Of a stretch of DNA of 34,220 nt, positions 1 through 6,301 are shown piece after piece; position 1 is the stretch's first letter, and the number at the start of each line of letters is the position of its first letter. The stretch comes from Oscillospiraceae bacterium (GTDB taxonomy: Bacteria; Bacillota; Clostridia; Oscillospirales; Ruminococcaceae): positions 1-34,220 of the forward strand of contig JAFZDX010000030.1 in the NCBI GenBank assembly GCA_017560985.1, written 5' to 3'. The translations under genes and the position numbers were made by a program. The notes beneath the pieces were generated by a model. It ran no database searches. It had not been told where the DNA came from and worked only from the letters and a program-made list of their open reading frames with translations.

Positions 1-258
1 ATCATCCATATGATTCCAGACGACGTTAACCCAGTTGTTCTTTGCCAGAATACTGACAAAGGCGCACAGACAAGAAAAGTTTGTTCCACAGGCTGTATCG
101 GCTGTATGAAATGTACAAAGGTTTGTCCAACAAACGCTATCAGCGTTTCCAACAACCTTGCTACAATCGACCAGGATCTCTGTATCGCATGTATGCAGTG
201 TGCAGATGAATGTCCAGTTAAAGCTATCCAGCTGCCAAACCTGAGACTTTACAAATAA
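1..258 (+). CDS. rnfB: RnfB C-terminal fragment (ion-translocating ferredoxin:NAD oxidoreductase, Fe-S subunit)
   Basis: The frame is open from base 1, so this is the 3' end of a longer gene; the ATG at 10 is internal. The visible 85 residues begin just before the NPVVLCQNTDKGAQTRK stretch typical of RnfB, followed by two ferredoxin-type [4Fe-4S] motifs: C-x3-C-x2-C-x2-C-x3-CP and C-x2-C-x2-C-x3-CP. RnfB is the subunit of the membrane Rnf complex that takes electrons from reduced ferredoxin; the complex couples ferredoxin oxidation and NAD+ reduction to ion pumping. RnfB is commonly the last gene of clostridial rnf operons (C-D-G-E-A-B), which fits the strong terminator directly downstream. 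The N-terminal membrane anchor and remaining clusters lie outside the window. Confidence 0.9.
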   Translation: MIHMIPDDVNPVVLCQNTDKGAQTRKVCSTGCIGCMKCTKVCPTNAISVSNNLATIDQDLCIACMQCADECPVKAIQLPNLRLYK

Positions 259-280
259 TCTTGTAAATAAACAGTATTTA

Positions 281-322
281 AACAGACACATCGGTGTGAA
301 CTGATGTGTCTGTTATATTTTT
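281..322 (+). terminator. Intrinsic terminator after rnfB
   Basis: A 12-bp perfect stem (AACAGACACATC with GATGTGTCTGTT, 281-292 with 303-314) is followed by ATATTTTTAT. It closes the rnf operon. It lies only about 20 bases before the ribosome binding site of the next gene, and I see no convincing promoter between the two, so that gene may depend on read-through. Confidence 0.9.
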
Positions 323-345
323 ATATTTTGAAAGGAGAGAATATT

Positions 346-969
346 ATGCCAAAAGAAATCAATCCTGAAGAAACCACCCGTGCGTCAGCGTATGACTTGT
401 GGATGAAAGCACCCAACCCTATGGTTACTATCTTCAAAACACTTGATGTTACAAATCTTGTAAAACTTTCAAAAAAGAAAGGCTTTAAATTCAATATGCT
501 TATGGACTGGTGCATAGGCAAAGCCGCATCATCGGTGAAAGAATTTTATATTCTCCCAGTAGGAGATAAACTGATACAGTACGATACCATAGCTGTAAAT
601 ACCATAGTGAAAAATAAAGATGGGGAAGTCAGTTCCTGCGATGTTTTGTACGCTGATGATTTTGATGAATTCAACAACGATTACCTGGAGTATACAGCAC
701 AGGTTGCCAATACCTGCACAGATAGAGATCTGTCTGAAAACAGTATGGTTATCGGGACATCTGCTATCCTTGATACTGAAATTGACGGTGTCGTGGGTAT
801 GAATAGCGGTATTTTCAACAATCCTTTTATGTTCTGGGGAAAATATCGAAAAAAGTTTTTAAGATTCTATCTGCCGGTTTCTTTTCAGTTTCATCACACA
901 CAGATGGATGGCGCCCACGCAGGCAGATTTTTAGAAAATTTACAGCAGGAAATCAATAACTTTAAATAA
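346..969 (+). CDS. CatA-like acetyltransferase (chloramphenicol acetyltransferase fold)
   Basis: This 207-residue protein belongs to the type A chloramphenicol acetyltransferase (CAT) family of trimeric acetyl-CoA-dependent O-acyltransferases. The catalytic signature HHTQMDG (residues 183-189, family pattern HHxxxDG) sits near the C-terminus and continues into AHAGRFLENLQ, as in true CATs. Length is close to the usual 210-220. The ATG at 346 was chosen because AAAGGAGAG lies just upstream (331-339); an in-frame ATG at 304 falls inside the preceding terminator and has no ribosome binding site. Chromosomal CAT-like proteins in anaerobes are often housekeeping acyltransferases of unknown substrate, so resistance should not be assumed. 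Neighbours give no pathway hint. Confidence 0.8.
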   Translation: MPKEINPEETTRASAYDLWMKAPNPMVTIFKTLDVTNLVKLSKKKGFKFNMLMDWCIGKAASSVKEFYILPVGDKLIQYDTIAVNTIVKNKDGEVSSCDVLYADDFDEFNNDYLEYTAQVANTCTDRDLSENSMVIGTSAILDTEIDGVVGMNSGIFNNPFMFWGKYRKKFLRFYLPVSFQFHHTQMDGAHAGRFLENLQQEINNFK

Positions 970-990
970 AATCATAATATTGTCAAAAAA

Positions 991-1019
991 TTGTCAATAA
1001 TTTTGTTGCTTTATATAAT
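991..1019 (+). promoter_or_regulatory. Sigma-A-type promoter for the metallo-hydrolase gene
   Basis: TTGTCA (991-996), a 17-bp spacer and a perfect TATAAT (1014-1019) in AT-rich DNA. A second TATAAT occurs at 1022-1027. The predicted start is about 60 bases before the ATG at 1086. Confidence 0.7.
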
Positions 1020-1085
1020 TGTATAATTATAACGAAAATGATACTATATATGTATTGTTATTAATTATTATACAGGAGAGATATT

Positions 1086-1964
1086 ATGAGCAGAACCAAA
1101 CTTGTTTTACTTGGCACAGGTACACCTAATGCTGAAGCTCAGGGCAGTGGCCCTTCCAGTGCAGTTATCGTTGATAATACCGCATACATCGTTGACTTTG
1201 GTGCAGGCGTAGTGCGCCAGGCTTCAAAAGCATTCCAGATGGGTATAGACGCACTTAACCCTAAAAATTTGAAAGTTGCATTTTCCACACACCTTCATTC
1301 CGACCATACAACGGGTCTGGCAGACCTTATCTTCACACCTTGGGTGCTGGAAAGGGATGAACCACTGAAAATTTTTGGACCAAAAGGTACAAAACATATG
1401 GTGGACTGCATTACACAGGCATACGAAATCGATATCGATTTCCGCATCAACGGTTTTGAAAAAGCAAATGGTGTTGGCTATAAAACAGAAGTTACAGAAA
1501 TTACAGAAGGCATCGTTTATAAAGATGACCTTGTAACTGTGGAAGCTTTCACAGCCGTTCACGGCACACTGGAATGTTACAGCTACAAATTTACAACACC
1601 GGACAAAGTTATCGTTATTTCCGGCGACACCTGCCCAACACAGCTGATGATTGACAAAGCCAAAGGCTGCGACATCCTTCTCCACGAAGTTTACTACTCA
1701 GCCGGTCTTGCGCAGCGCGAACCAAAATGGCAGAAATATCACAGCGAAGTTCACACAGGTGCACTGGACCTGGCAAAAATGTGCTGTGAAATCCAGCCAA
1801 AACAGCTGGTTACATACCACAGAATCTACCATACAGAAGTACAGCAGAACAAAATCAACATTATTGCACACCTTAAAGAAAGAGAATATGCAATTCTGGA
1901 CGAAATCAAATCTGTTTACAGCGGTGCAGCCTGCAATGGCCAGGACCTGGATGTGTTTATCTAA
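1086..1964 (+). CDS. Metallo-beta-lactamase-fold hydrolase (RNase Z / arylsulfatase-like)
   Basis: This 292-residue protein opens with LVLLGTGTPNAEAQGSGPSSAVIV, the start typical of RNase Z/arylsulfatase-like members of the metallo-beta-lactamase superfamily. It carries the metal-binding signature H69-L-H71-S-D73-H74, a further metal ligand region at VHGT (about residue 159), ISGDT with the bridging Asp (about 179-183), and a late TYHR (about residue 242). These imply a binuclear metal centre and a cytoplasmic hydrolase; the substrate is unknown. No signal peptide is seen. The gene is monocistronic: its own promoter is at 991-1019, AGGAGAG precedes the ATG, and a bidirectional terminator follows. 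It lacks enough distinctive features to be called the tRNA 3'-processing RNase Z. Confidence 0.8.
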   Translation: MSRTKLVLLGTGTPNAEAQGSGPSSAVIVDNTAYIVDFGAGVVRQASKAFQMGIDALNPKNLKVAFSTHLHSDHTTGLADLIFTPWVLERDEPLKIFGPKGTKHMVDCITQAYEIDIDFRINGFEKANGVGYKTEVTEITEGIVYKDDLVTVEAFTAVHGTLECYSYKFTTPDKVIVISGDTCPTQLMIDKAKGCDILLHEVYYSAGLAQREPKWQKYHSEVHTGALDLAKMCCEIQPKQLVTYHRIYHTEVQQNKINIIAHLKEREYAILDEIKSVYSGAACNGQDLDVFI

Positions 1965-1968
1965 AATA

Positions 1969-1993
1969 AAAAGCCTCCCACCGGGAGGCTTTT
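1969..1993. terminator. Bidirectional terminator between the metallo-hydrolase and the small minus-strand gene
   Basis: An 11-bp perfect stem (AAAAGCCTCCC with GGGAGGCTTTT) with a 3-base loop. Flanking A and T runs make it work on both strands: plus-strand TTTTCTGTTTT and minus-strand TTTTTATTTTA. It serves the genes converging here. Confidence 0.9.
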
Positions 1994-2043
1994 CTGTTTT
2001 ACAGTCTTTCTTATCAGAAATACTATAAAACACAGATTACATT

Positions 2044-2145
2044 TTATTTTTCGTTTGAATTCTTTTTGTTTTCGTTTTTCTGGTTTTTCTGCTGACGCTG
2101 CTGTTCCTGCTGTTTTGTCTGGTTTTTGTTGTTTTCTTTTGCCAT
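2044..2145 (-). CDS. Small Lys/Asn/Gln-rich protein (33 aa), function unknown
   Basis: Read on the minus strand, AAAGGAG followed by a 10-base spacer leads to an ATG at 2145 and a 33-codon frame ending TAA at 2044. The product starts MAKENNKNQTKQQEQQRQQK and consists almost entirely of Lys, Asn, Gln and Glu, with no hydrophobic core, so it is probably disordered and nucleic-acid or polyanion binding. The bidirectional terminator at 1969-1993 closes it, which supports a real transcription unit. I recognise no family. The composition recalls small basic or spore-type proteins, but no diagnostic motif is present. Longer overlapping minus-strand frames here lack start signals. Confidence 0.6.
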   Translation of the reverse strand: MAKENNKNQTKQQEQQRQQKNQKNENKKNSNEK

Positions 2146-2222
2146 ATCTTTTCATCTCCTTTCAGTTTTAGTATAAGCACAACAGCATATTTTATTCCTG
2201 GCAAATTATTTGTACATATATA

Positions 2223-2252
2223 TTGACTACTTGCAAACACTGATAATATATG
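2223..2252 (+). promoter_or_regulatory. Probable promoter of yebC
   Basis: TTGACT (2223-2228) with TATATG (2247-2252) at 18 bp, or alternatively TAATAT (2244-2249) at 15 bp. The start would be about 60 bases before the yebC ATG. Confidence 0.45.
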
Positions 2253-2315
2253 ATAAAATTATGGGTGGCAAAAATTAGTATTATTAAAAAATTCATTATA
2301 AACAGGAGATTTAAT

Positions 2316-3059
2316 ATGTCAGGACATTCAAAATGGAGCACCATTAAAAGAAAAAAAGGTGCTAATGACGCTGCAAGAGCAAAAGTATTTACAAAACTTG
2401 CAAGAGAAATTTCTGTTGCAGTAAAAGAAGGCGGCGCTGACCCTAACAACAACGCACGTCTGCGTGACCTGCTGGCAAAAGGCCGTGCAGCAAACGTTCC
2501 ACAGGACAACCTGATGCGTGCTATCAAAAAAGCAGGCGACAACGACAAAGAAAACTACGAATCTATCACATACGAAGGCTACGGCAACGGCGGTATTGCA
2601 GTTATCGTAGAATGCCTTTCTGACAACCGTAACAGAACAGCTTCAAACATCCGCCACTATTTCGACAAATTCGGCGGCAACCTGGGTACAACAGGCTGTG
2701 TTTCCTTTATGTTTGAAAACAAAGGCGTTATCGTAATCGAACAGGAAGATTACGACGAAGAAAAAGTGCTGGAAGACTGCTTTGAAGCAGGCGCAGCAGA
2801 TGTTTCCTTTGAAGATGAAGGCATCATCGAAGTTACAACAGAAGTTTCTGACCTTGCCAGCGTTGCAGATGCTCTCGAAGGTATGGGTTACGAACTGAAA
2901 CAGCGCGAAGCTGCTATGGTTCCAAACAACTACACAAGAGTTGACGATCCAGACACACTGAAAAAACTGGCTCTTCTCTTTGACAACCTGGAAGAAGACG
3001 ATGATGTTCAGAATGTGTGGAACAATCTGGAAAACAGCGAAGACCTGCCAGAACTTTAA
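2316..3059 (+). CDS. yebC: YebC/PmpR (TACO1) family protein
   Basis: This 247-residue protein is full length for the YebC/TACO1 family and begins with the family hallmark MSGHSKWSTIKRKKGANDAARAK. The family consists of cytoplasmic proteins described both as DNA-binding transcriptional regulators (PmpR, YebC) and as translation factors that relieve ribosome stalling at proline-rich stretches. Further family segments seen are NNARLRDLLAKGRAANVPQD and TASNIRHYFDKFGGNLG. The start at 2316 is set by AGGAGA at 2304-2309 and by the conserved MSGHSKW; the in-frame upstream ATG at 2250 would add 22 unconserved residues. It has its own promoter and terminator and no operon partner. Confidence 0.95.
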   Translation: MSGHSKWSTIKRKKGANDAARAKVFTKLAREISVAVKEGGADPNNNARLRDLLAKGRAANVPQDNLMRAIKKAGDNDKENYESITYEGYGNGGIAVIVECLSDNRNRTASNIRHYFDKFGGNLGTTGCVSFMFENKGVIVIEQEDYDEEKVLEDCFEAGAADVSFEDEGIIEVTTEVSDLASVADALEGMGYELKQREAAMVPNNYTRVDDPDTLKKLALLFDNLEEDDDVQNVWNNLENSEDLPEL

Positions 3060-3071
3060 TAAATGTTATTT

Positions 3072-3099
3072 ACTGCCTTGCACTTGCAGGGCAGTTTTT
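3072..3099 (+). terminator. Intrinsic terminator after yebC
   Basis: A 10-bp stem (ACTGCCTTGC with GCAGGGCAGT, one G-U pair) with loop ACTT, followed by a short T run then ATTTTG. Confidence 0.8.
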
Positions 3100-3105
3100 A
3101 TTTTG

Positions 3106-3134
3106 TTGCCACAGCCATACAGTTGGGCTATAAT
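3106..3134 (+). promoter_or_regulatory. Sigma-A-type promoter of the FliB-like gene
   Basis: TTGCCA (3106-3111), a 17-bp spacer and a perfect TATAAT (3129-3134), starting immediately after the yebC terminator. The leader before the ATG at 3163 would be about 20 bases. Confidence 0.75.
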
Positions 3135-3162
3135 AAGGGTATTACATAATTGGAGAATTATT

Positions 3163-4098
3163 ATGAAAACATTTGTACCTGATTATTATAACGGCTTTTC
3201 TTGCCTTGCAGGTGACTGTAAGCACAGTTGCTGCATAGGCTGGGAAGTTGATATAGATGCACAAACACTGGAATACTATAATTCAGTTGAGGGTGACTTT
3301 GGGAAAAGGCTGAAAAACAGCATTTCCTATAACGAAGAAACTGCATATTTTGCAATGGATGACTGTGGCAGATGTCCTTTCCTGAACGAAAAAGGACTTT
3401 GTGATATTATGCTGAATCTGGGTTTTGACAAAGTCAGCCAGATTTGTGACGACCACCCACGTTTTCGCAATTTTTACTCTGACCGCACTGAAATCGGTCT
3501 GGGTATGTCCTGTGAAGCTGTGGCAAAGCTGATTTTATCCCGTAAAGATAAAATGGAACTGGTTTGCATAGAAGGTGATGACGAACTGCTGTGGCCGGAG
3601 GAAGAGGATTTTCTGGCAATGAGAGAAGATATTTTCTCTATATTACAGAACAGGAAAAATCCTTTAAAACAGCGCTTAAAACAGATGGAGGAATATTGCC
3701 GACTGGAACACAGGCATTATACACCGCAGCAACAGGCACAGCTGTTTTTATCCCTTGAACGACTTGACGAGCAAAGGGATACATTGCTTTCTGAACTGGC
3801 ACAGGCCACACGGCGGGATTTAATATTCCCATCTGAAGAATATGAAACAGCCTTTGAACAGCTGGCTGTTTACTTCGTTTTCCGTCATCTGACAGAAAGT
3901 CTGGATGACGACCGTCTGGCTGGCAGATTGCAGTTTGTAATCTGGGCAATGGGTGTTGTCTATAACCTGTGTGCATTGCACCATAACCGTACCGGTGGTC
4001 TTTCCATAGATGATATGGCAGAAATCTGCCGTATGTTCTCTGCTGAAATAGAGTATTCACCGGATAATATGGACCTGCTTTTTGACACTTTGGCATAA
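3163..4098 (+). CDS. FliB-like lysine-N-methylase family protein (Cys-rich)
   Basis: A 311-residue protein of the flagellin lysine-N-methylase (FliB-like) family. The N-terminus has the characteristic cysteine cluster C14-x4-C19-x3-C23-C24-x-G-W, then CGRCPFLNEKGLCDI and ICDDHPRF. The clustered cysteines probably bind a metal or Fe-S centre. Characterised FliB proteins methylate flagellin lysines, but many clostridial homologues are encoded away from flagellar genes, as here, and their targets are unknown. The ATG at 3163 follows TTGGAGAATT; a longer frame starting inside yebC is spurious. The gene has its own promoter and terminator. Confidence 0.75.
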   Translation: MKTFVPDYYNGFSCLAGDCKHSCCIGWEVDIDAQTLEYYNSVEGDFGKRLKNSISYNEETAYFAMDDCGRCPFLNEKGLCDIMLNLGFDKVSQICDDHPRFRNFYSDRTEIGLGMSCEAVAKLILSRKDKMELVCIEGDDELLWPEEEDFLAMREDIFSILQNRKNPLKQRLKQMEEYCRLEHRHYTPQQQAQLFLSLERLDEQRDTLLSELAQATRRDLIFPSEEYETAFEQLAVYFVFRHLTESLDDDRLAGRLQFVIWAMGVVYNLCALHHNRTGGLSIDDMAEICRMFSAEIEYSPDNMDLLFDTLA

Positions 4099-4111
4099 TT
4101 CTATATGATTT

Positions 4112-4140
4112 TACACCGCAGTTTCTGCGGTGTATTTTTT
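4112..4140 (+). terminator. Intrinsic terminator before the dcw cluster
   Basis: A 9-bp stem (TACACCGCA with TGCGGTGTA) around loop GTTTC, followed by TTTTTT. It insulates the division cluster from upstream transcription. Confidence 0.85.
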
Positions 4141-4217
4141 ATGCAAACTGGAAAAATAAAAAACTATTTATACAGCAAATTTACCATATATTTACACCCC
4201 AAAATTCAATATTTAAG

Positions 4218-4246
4218 TTGCATTTATATCATAGTTGATGTATAAT
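4218..4246 (+). promoter_or_regulatory. Promoter of the mraZ/dcw operon
   Basis: TTGCAT (4218-4223), a 17-bp spacer and a perfect TATAAT (4241-4246). The expected transcription start (about 4253) lies just before the MraZ box array, so MraZ bound there would hinder promoter clearance. Confidence 0.8.
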
Positions 4247-4254
4247 AGTAGCAA

Positions 4255-4294
4255 AAGTGGGAAATTGTAGGTAAAAGTGGTAGAATGTGGGTAA
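4255..4294 (+). promoter_or_regulatory. Four phased MraZ boxes (10-bp direct repeats)
   Basis: GTGG at 4257, GTAG at 4267, GTGG at 4277 and GTGG at 4287 form four direct repeats with an exact 10-bp period (aaGTGGgaaa-type units; the second is degenerate). Characterised MraZ proteins bind short GTGGG or TGGGN repeats spaced one helical turn apart in front of mraZ and repress the dcw operon. The position just downstream of the -10 box and upstream of mraZ fits autoregulation. Confidence 0.75.
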
Positions 4295-4331
4295 TTTCCC
4301 GGAATTTCTGAAGAAAGGTGGTTGGTTTTCT

Positions 4332-4751
4332 ATGTTAATGGGCAGATATGAATACTCTCTTGATGCCAAAAGCAGAACCAATTTTCCGCCAAAATTCAGA
4401 AATGAAATGGGCGACACACTTTACGTTACAAAATGGTTTGACAAATGTCTGGTTGTATATGGTCAGGAACAGTGGGACAAGCTGGATTCAAAGTTTGACA
4501 ATATGCCGACAGTACAGTCAAAAGAACTGCTGCGTATCCTTTATGGTAACGTGGCAGAAGTTAACCCGGACAAGCAGGGCCGTATCCTGTTGCCACAGTA
4601 CCTGAAAGACCACGCCAATATCACAAAGGATATTGTAATCATAGGTGCCAGAACTTATGCAGAAATCTGGGATAAAGAAGCCTATATTGAAAATGAAAAA
4701 GCTAACGATTTTGCTTCCATTGAACGGAAGCTGATAGATATGGAGTTTTAA
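4332..4751 (+). CDS. mraZ: Transcriptional regulator MraZ
   Basis: A 139-residue protein with the two AbrB/SpoVT-type half-domains of MraZ, each with the conserved DxxxR loop: YSLDAKSRTNFPPKFR near the N-terminus and EVNPDKQGRILLPQYL in the second half. MraZ is a ring-forming DNA-binding protein that regulates the dcw operon from repeats in its own promoter, and such repeats are present at 4255-4294. Start ATG 4332 (MLMGRYEYSLD) matches the family N-terminus and follows AAAGGTGG. A longer frame beginning at GTG 4287 overlaps the binding boxes and adds unconserved residues. rsmH starts 4 bases after its stop. Confidence 0.95.
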   Translation: MLMGRYEYSLDAKSRTNFPPKFRNEMGDTLYVTKWFDKCLVVYGQEQWDKLDSKFDNMPTVQSKELLRILYGNVAEVNPDKQGRILLPQYLKDHANITKDIVIIGARTYAEIWDKEAYIENEKANDFASIERKLIDMEF

Positions 4752-4754
4752 AGA

Positions 4755-5687
4755 ATGAGCGAATTCTCTCACAAGCCTATTATGCTGATGCAGTGTATAG
4801 AAGGCCTTGACATTAAACCAAATGGAATATATGTTGACGGCACTTGTGGCGGTGCAGGTCATTCAAAAGAAATTGCCAAAAGAATTGATGGCGGTATGCT
4901 GTATGGTCTTGACCAGGACCCTGATGCAGTGGCTGTTGCCACCGAAAGACTGGCAGGTCTGCCTGCGAAAGTGTTGCATACCAACTTCCGCAACGCAAGA
5001 TACGCACTTGCCAAAGAAGGCGTGGAAAAAATAGACGGTGTATTGCTGGATCTTGGCGTTTCCAGTTATCAGCTGGACAATGCTGAAAGAGGTTTTTCCT
5101 ACAATGCAGATGCTTATCTGGATATGCGTATGAGCAAAGAAGGTCCATCAGCTGCAGACCTGGTAAACAGCCTGTCTGTACAGGAAATTACCGATATTCT
5201 CCGCAACTATGGTGAAGAAAAGTTTGCATATCAGATTGCAAAGAAAATAGTTGCTTACAGAGAAAATGAGCAGATTACAACAACAAAACAGCTGTCTGAA
5301 ATCGTAAACAGTGCTTATCCTTCAGCTGAAAGAAGAAAAAGCAAAAACCCATCACGCAAAACCTTCCAGGCATTGCGTATTGCGGTAAACGATGAACTGG
5401 GGGCATTGCAGGATGCACTGGAAGACCTGTTTGATATGCTGAATGTAGGTGGCAGAATGTGCATTATCACCTTCCATTCACTGGAAGACAGGATGGTAAA
5501 ACAGTATTTCAAAAATCTTGCAGTAAAATGCACTTGTCCTAAAGAACTGCCGGTATGTATATGCGGCGGTAAGGCAAAAGCAAAAATAATCACAAACAAA
5601 CCTCTGGTTGCAGATGAGGCTGAACAGGAAGAAAACCGCCGCAGCCGTTCCGCAAAACTGAGAATTATTGAAAAATTGGAATATTAG
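4755..5687 (+). CDS. rsmH: 16S rRNA (cytosine(1402)-N4)-methyltransferase
   Basis: A full-length (310 aa) RsmH/MraW, which transfers a methyl group from S-adenosylmethionine to N4 of C1402 in 16S rRNA. Landmarks are the N-terminal HKPIMLMQ, the SAM site YVDGTCGGAGHS, GLDQDPDA, DGVLLDLGVSSYQLDNAERGFS and FHSLEDRMVK. A Cys-rich CTCPKELPVCICGGKAK segment sits near the C-terminus, as is usual for the family. The ribosome binding site (GGAG, 4742-4745) lies inside the end of mraZ, indicating tight coupling. Second gene of the dcw operon. Confidence 0.97.
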   Translation: MSEFSHKPIMLMQCIEGLDIKPNGIYVDGTCGGAGHSKEIAKRIDGGMLYGLDQDPDAVAVATERLAGLPAKVLHTNFRNARYALAKEGVEKIDGVLLDLGVSSYQLDNAERGFSYNADAYLDMRMSKEGPSAADLVNSLSVQEITDILRNYGEEKFAYQIAKKIVAYRENEQITTTKQLSEIVNSAYPSAERRKSKNPSRKTFQALRIAVNDELGALQDALEDLFDMLNVGGRMCIITFHSLEDRMVKQYFKNLAVKCTCPKELPVCICGGKAKAKIITNKPLVADEAEQEENRRSRSAKLRIIEKLEY

Positions 5688-5719
5688 GAATATTAAAATA
5701 AATTAAGGGGAAAACAGCT

Positions 5720-6193
5720 ATGGATAGAATGAACGTGGCCTACGATCTTTCTTTCTATGAAATGGAACAGGAAAGACAGATAGCACGTAAAGCCAAAAAA
5801 GAAAACGTTCTTATCAATGCTCAGACAAAATTTTCACTGGGCCGTAAAATTGCAAATATTATCAGCATTGCCGCGCTTCTTACACTTATCATAGCTGTTG
5901 TGGCTACAAACGCAGCTATCACTACTACCAGCACTCAGATTGCTGATATAGAAGATGAAATTGTATTGCTTCAGAGTGAAAAGTCATATCTGGAATTCAC
6001 ACTGGAAAGCCGCATGACTCTGGACCAGATTGAAAGCTATGCTGAAAATCAGCTGGGTATGGTAAAGATGGATGCATCCCAGAAAAAATATGTGGAACTG
6101 GAAAATGAAAACAAGATAGTGGTGAACCAGTCACCGGTAAAAGAAAAACTGGATGAGGCAATACAGCCAATTTTGTCATATTTATTGCCTTAA
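5720..6193 (+). CDS. ftsL: FtsL-like cell division protein
   Basis: A 157-residue bitopic protein: a basic cytoplasmic N-terminus, one membrane segment (about residues 43-66), then an extracytoplasmic coiled coil with heptads (IEDEIVLLQSEKSYLEFTLE) ending in AENQLGMVKMDASQKKYVEL. The LGMVK element after the coiled coil is the conserved mark of FtsL/DivIC-type proteins, which form the FtsL-FtsB-FtsQ scaffold that activates the FtsW-PBP synthase. Sequence conservation in this family is low, so the identification rests on topology, the LGMVK element and position between rsmH and the division PBP. The ribosome binding site is AAGGGG at 5705-5710. Some Clostridia annotations call it a septum formation initiator-family protein. 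Confidence 0.85.
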   Translation: MDRMNVAYDLSFYEMEQERQIARKAKKENVLINAQTKFSLGRKIANIISIAALLTLIIAVVATNAAITTTSTQIADIEDEIVLLQSEKSYLEFTLESRMTLDQIESYAENQLGMVKMDASQKKYVELENENKIVVNQSPVKEKLDEAIQPILSYLLP

Positions 6194-6214
6194 AAAAATA
6201 ATATTTAGTATAAA

Positions 6215-6264
6215 TTTAGGCGGGGAGAACAGGACAATAGCGTCCACAGCTTCTTCCGCCTAAA
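6215..6264 (+). promoter_or_regulatory. Strong intercistronic RNA hairpin between ftsL and the PBP gene
   Basis: TTTAGGCGG (6215-6223) pairs perfectly with CCGCCTAAA (6256-6264). Inside, GAGAA can pair with TTCTT and GGAC with GTCC around AATAGC, giving one long irregular hairpin. No U run follows, so it is not a standard terminator. It could be a processing or stability element, or control translation of the PBP gene, whose ATG is 38 bases downstream and has only a weak ribosome binding site. Confidence 0.6.
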
Positions 6265-6301
6265 GTTGCTTAATAAAACGGGAAAGAAACAGAGAATTTT
6301 T

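Noticed and set aside
304..345. Upstream in-frame start for the CatA-like gene at ATG 304
   Set aside because: It lies inside the rnfB terminator stem, has no ribosome binding site, and adds residues absent from the family; ATG 346 has AAAGGAGAG.
4287..4331. GTG start giving a longer MraZ
   Set aside because: The GTG is part of the fourth MraZ box, and the family N-terminus begins at MLMGRYEYSLD.
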